From contig CAIMHL010000271.1 in assembly GCA_903840825.1 (NCBI GenBank), positions 1-8,857 of the forward strand: a stretch of 8,857 bases of DNA, written 5' to 3'. This document shows positions 6,447-8,857 of this stretch, piece after piece; the first letter of the stretch is position 1; each line of letters starts with the position of its first letter. A program made the translations under genes and the position numbers. Source of the DNA: an uncultured beta proteobacterium (GTDB lineage Bacteria; Pseudomonadota; Gammaproteobacteria; Burkholderiales; Burkholderiaceae_C). The notes under the pieces were generated by a model. The model was not told the DNA's origin and did no database searches. It was given only the letters and a program-made list of their open reading frames with translations.

Positions 6447-6881
6447 TTATTCAACACGAACCCAAGTCTGGGTTCGCCCCAGCAACGCAAAGCCGATAAA
6501 GGCCCGCACTTCCAATTTTTTGCCGCCCTCAATTGGGCTTAGTTTGAGCTTGTAGACGGTGCCGTTATTGGGGTCCAAAATATTGCCATCCTCCCAAACG
6601 TCTTTGCCGTCGGCCTTTTTGGCACCGCGAATAATCTGCATGCCCAGCTTGGACTGGCCTTTGCGCTCATCGGTGCACTTGTCGCAGTTGGGCTCATTGC
6701 TGGTGGTCAGCGCCTTTTCAACCACGCCCACCAAGCCTGCAGGCGTTGACGTGATGCGAACCTCTGAGGTGGCCTTGCCATCAGTGTCACTGATGGTTTG
6801 CCATAAACCCAGCGGGGTCATCTGGGCCATCACGGATGCACATGAAACACTGAAGGCGAGAGCGGTTAGTGAACGTAACAT
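6447..6881 (-). CDS. Exported DUF2147 protein, 144 residues
   Basis: Small secreted protein of the DUF2147 family, whose function is unknown. The N-terminus is a short signal peptide (MLRSLTALAFSVSCASVMAQ) with likely cleavage near A19. The mature part starts with PLGLWQTISD and carries the family marks: the VVEKAL strand, a CxxC pair (C66, C69) in EPNCDKCTDE, GNILDPNNGTVYK (99-111) and the ending RAFIGFALLGRTQTW (126-140). The whole mature protein is probably a lipocalin-like beta-barrel, as inferred for this family. ATG 6879-6881 has AGGTGA nine bases upstream. The gene is 45 bases after the acyl-CoA dehydrogenase stop and 19 before the fusion gene, so it is part of the beta-oxidation unit although all its partners are cytosolic. 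The link could be handling of an envelope ligand or membrane lipid state, but nothing in the sequence proves it. Confidence 0.92.
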   Translation of the reverse strand: MLRSLTALAFSVSCASVMAQMTPLGLWQTISDTDGKATSEVRITSTPAGLVGVVEKALTTSNEPNCDKCTDERKGQSKLGMQIIRGAKKADGKDVWEDGNILDPNNGTVYKLKLSPIEGGKKLEVRAFIGFALLGRTQTWVRVE

Positions 6882-6926
6882 TTTAATTGATCACCTGAGT
6901 AGTTGGGGGGTGGGAGGCACTGTGTT

Positions 6927-8723
6927 TTAGGCCAAGGCGGCGTCGGTGTCCATCAAAACCTTAGACCCGGTGCGTGCTGTGCGCATCAAGGTCGCGGTCT
7001 CAGGGAACAGTTTGGCAAAGTAAAAACGGGCGGTTTGAAGCTTGGCCAGGTAGAACTGGTCGGTGTTTCCCGCCGCAATTTCACGCAGCGCCACCTGGGC
7101 CATGCGGGCCCAGAAGTAGCCAAAGACCAAGTGACCTGCCACACGAAGGTAGTCCACGGCTGCAGCCCCAACTTCATCGGGATTTTGGAAGCCTTTAAAG
7201 CCAATTTCAGTCGTGAATTTGGTCATTTGCTCACCCAAAACAGCAATGGGGGTAATGAATTCGGCCATCTTCTCGTTGACGCCTTCTTCCTCAACCAATT
7301 TCCCCACCAACTTACCAAACTTCTTCAAAGTAGCGCCGTTGTTGCCCAAAATCTTGCGACCCAACAAGTCAAGAGATTGGATGGTGTTGGTGCCTTCATA
7401 AATCATGTTGATGCGGTTGTCGCGCACAAACTGCTCCATGCCCCATTCCTTGATGAAGCCATGCCCACCAAACACCTGCAGGCACGCATTGGTTGAAATA
7501 TGGCCGTTGTCGGTGATAAAGGCTTTGACGATGGGGGTGAGCATGGCCAGCATTTCACCCGCGTCTTTGCGCACTTTTTCATCGGGGTGATTGATTTCTT
7601 TTTCAAGCAACATCGCGCAATAGGCCGACAGCGCTCGCCCGCCCTCGGCATAGGCCTTGGCCGTGAGCAGCATCTTGCGCACATCGGGGTGAACGATGAT
7701 GGGATCGGCTGCGAGGTCTTTGGCTTTGGTGCCTGACAAGGAGCGCATTTGAATGCGGTCTTTGGCATAAATCAAGGCGTTTTGGTAGGCCACTTCGGTC
7801 AAGCCCAAGGACTGATTGCCCACGCCCAAGCGTGCCGCATTCATCATGACAAACATGGCATTCATGCCCTTGTTGGGCTGACCGACCATGGTGCCGATGG
7901 CACCATCCAACACCATTTGTGCCGTGGCGTTGCCATGAATGCCCATTTTGTGCTCCAAGCCCCCGCAGTAAATGCCATTGCGCGCACCCAGCGTGCCATC
8001 GGCATTGACCATGAACTTGGGCACAATAAACAGGCTGACTCCTTTGATACCTGCAGGGGCATCGGTCAAACGCGCCAGCACCAGGTGAATGATGTTGCCC
8101 GCCATGTCATGCTCACCGGCGCTAATGAATATCTTATTGCCGGTAATCTTGAAAGTGCCATCTGCCTGCGCTTCAGCTTTGGTGCGCATCAGACCCAGGT
8201 CGGTGCCGCAATGGGGCTCGGTCAGGCACATGGTGCCAGTCCACTCACCACTGGTCATTTTGTGCAGGTAGGTTTCTTTTTGTGCCTCGGTGCCATGCGC
8301 ATGCAAGGCTGCATAGGCGCCATGCGTCAAGCCGGGGTACATCGTCCACGCTTGGTTGGTGCTGTTGAGCATCTCGTAAAACATCTGGTTGACCACCAGT
8401 GGCAGGCCTTGCCCACCGTAAGCTGGGTCGCAACCCAAAGCCGCCCAACCGCCTTCAATATATTGGGTGTAAGCTTCCTTAAAACCCGCCGGCGTGGTGA
8501 CCGCGTGGGTGGTCTGGTCGATCTGGCAGCCTTCGGTGTCCCCACTGATGTTCAGAGGAAAGATCACGTCTTTGGCAAACTTGCCGCCCTCCTCCAAGAC
8601 GGCATTGATGGTGTCGGCATCCATCTCGGCATGCTGGGGCATGGTTTTGAAGTCATCGCAGACATGAAGCAACTCATGCATGACAAATTGCATATCGCGC
8701 AGGGGGGGAGTGTAGGTAGGCAT
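6927..8723 (-). CDS. Acyl-CoA dehydrogenase, 598-residue type with extra C-terminal domain
   Basis: FAD-dependent acyl-CoA dehydrogenase making trans-2-enoyl-CoA, the first step of beta-oxidation, with electrons passing to ETF. The start MPTYTPPLRDMQFVMHEL is typical of the long subfamily with its own N-terminal cap. The flavin/substrate region MCLTEPHCGTDLG lies at 165-177, the C-terminal helical domain contains QVFGGHGFIKEWGMEQF (416-432), and the catalytic base is E443 in IYEGTNTIQ. About 130 further residues form the extra C-terminal domain seen in this subfamily, which also includes Bacillus FadE (about 594 residues) and methylthiopropionyl-CoA dehydrogenase DmdC. E. coli FadE is longer and different. 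ATG 8721-8723 has AAGGA about nine bases upstream. The dmd role is not supported here, since the neighbours form an ordinary fatty acid set. A long open frame on the opposite strand (7749-8759) is a shadow. Confidence 0.95.
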   Translation of the reverse strand: MPTYTPPLRDMQFVMHELLHVCDDFKTMPQHAEMDADTINAVLEEGGKFAKDVIFPLNISGDTEGCQIDQTTHAVTTPAGFKEAYTQYIEGGWAALGCDPAYGGQGLPLVVNQMFYEMLNSTNQAWTMYPGLTHGAYAALHAHGTEAQKETYLHKMTSGEWTGTMCLTEPHCGTDLGLMRTKAEAQADGTFKITGNKIFISAGEHDMAGNIIHLVLARLTDAPAGIKGVSLFIVPKFMVNADGTLGARNGIYCGGLEHKMGIHGNATAQMVLDGAIGTMVGQPNKGMNAMFVMMNAARLGVGNQSLGLTEVAYQNALIYAKDRIQMRSLSGTKAKDLAADPIIVHPDVRKMLLTAKAYAEGGRALSAYCAMLLEKEINHPDEKVRKDAGEMLAMLTPIVKAFITDNGHISTNACLQVFGGHGFIKEWGMEQFVRDNRINMIYEGTNTIQSLDLLGRKILGNNGATLKKFGKLVGKLVEEEGVNEKMAEFITPIAVLGEQMTKFTTEIGFKGFQNPDEVGAAAVDYLRVAGHLVFGYFWARMAQVALREIAAGNTDQFYLAKLQTARFYFAKLFPETATLMRTARTGSKVLMDTDAALA

Positions 8724-8768
8724 GTAGGTGTGTCCTTAAAAAGGGGTTTGATAATTTGAGGGGGAAAA

Positions 8769-8857
8769 TCAGTTCGCAGCGGTTTTACCGTAGCGCGCAA
8801 TAATGTTCTCGAAACCTGTTTTGGCCAGCGTTGTGGACGCTGGATTTTGCAAAAAAC
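8769..8857 (-). CDS. C-terminal end of an unidentified gene upstream of the acyl-CoA dehydrogenase (partial)
   Basis: On the minus strand one frame stays open from the window edge to TGA at 8771-8769, ending NPASTTLAKTGFENIIARY then GKTAAN. The other two frames either run into the dehydrogenase gene or end earlier in less protein-like text. The stop is 45 bases before the dehydrogenase ATG, with no terminator between, so it is probably the preceding gene of the same unit. Regulators of the TetR family and other beta-oxidation genes are common in this position in related bacteria, but 28 residues are too few to name the product. Confidence 0.55.
   Translation of the reverse strand, partial: FLQNPASTTLAKTGFENIIARYGKTAAN

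Noticed and set aside
6428..6532. A 35-residue N-terminal extension of the FadN-type protein from an upstream in-frame start.
   Set aside because: It lies largely inside the DUF2147 gene, is not fold-like, and the ATG at 6427 has a good AGGAA site and begins directly at the Rossmann strand.
6882..6926. The 45-base gap between the dehydrogenase stop and the DUF2147 gene as an internal terminator or promoter.
   Set aside because: No inverted repeat with a U-run and no -35/-10 pair is visible; it holds only the ribosome site.
7749..8759. A 336-codon open frame on the plus strand opposite the acyl-CoA dehydrogenase gene.
   Set aside because: It is wholly antisense to a gene with full family motifs, its translation is low-complexity in His, Gly and Gln with no recognisable motif, and long antisense frames are expected in GC-rich codon usage.

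Overview
The window looks like chromosomal DNA from a betaproteobacterium of the order Burkholderiales, most likely Comamonadaceae (Rhodoferax/Polaromonas/Limnohabitans-like). This rests on protein style, moderately GC-rich coding sequence and a family-typical intergenic repeat at the left end. It is inference, since no marker gene is present.

Left part, plus strand (1-1515). The window opens in the last codons of a YciA-type acyl-CoA thioesterase (1-60). A short AT-rich repeat-like segment follows (about 62-125), then a strong symmetric hairpin terminator (171-200). Next is a 304-residue exported protein of unknown function (333-1247) and the remains of a small secreted-protein gene whose 5' part is interrupted (1261-1515).

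Right part, minus strand (8857 down to 1521). One tightly packed, apparently single transcription unit encodes fatty acid beta-oxidation. In transcription order it holds: the end of an unidentified gene (8857-8769), a 598-residue acyl-CoA dehydrogenase, a small exported DUF2147 protein, a FadN-type fusion of 3-hydroxyacyl-CoA dehydrogenase and enoyl-CoA hydratase, a FadA-type thiolase, a stand-alone crotonase whose active site looks like a delta3,delta2-enoyl-CoA isomerase, and a PaaI-like hotdog thioesterase. Gaps between genes are 1 to 45 bases. No terminator is visible inside the unit, and its promoter lies outside the window.

Together these genes cover a full beta-oxidation turn. The dehydrogenase makes trans-2-enoyl-CoA. 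The fusion hydrates it and oxidises the 3-hydroxy group. The thiolase releases acetyl-CoA. The stand-alone crotonase probably moves misplaced double bases of unsaturated chains (double bonds) into position, and the hotdog thioesterase may free CoA from dead-end acyl-CoAs. The DUF2147 protein is the outlier, being apparently exported amid cytosolic enzymes.

I see no mobile element, CRISPR array, RNA gene, phage gene or defence system. This is mainly an ordinary metabolic region. The points worth a second look are the DUF2147 placement, the isomerase-like active site, the decayed small gene, the exported orphan protein and the repeat.
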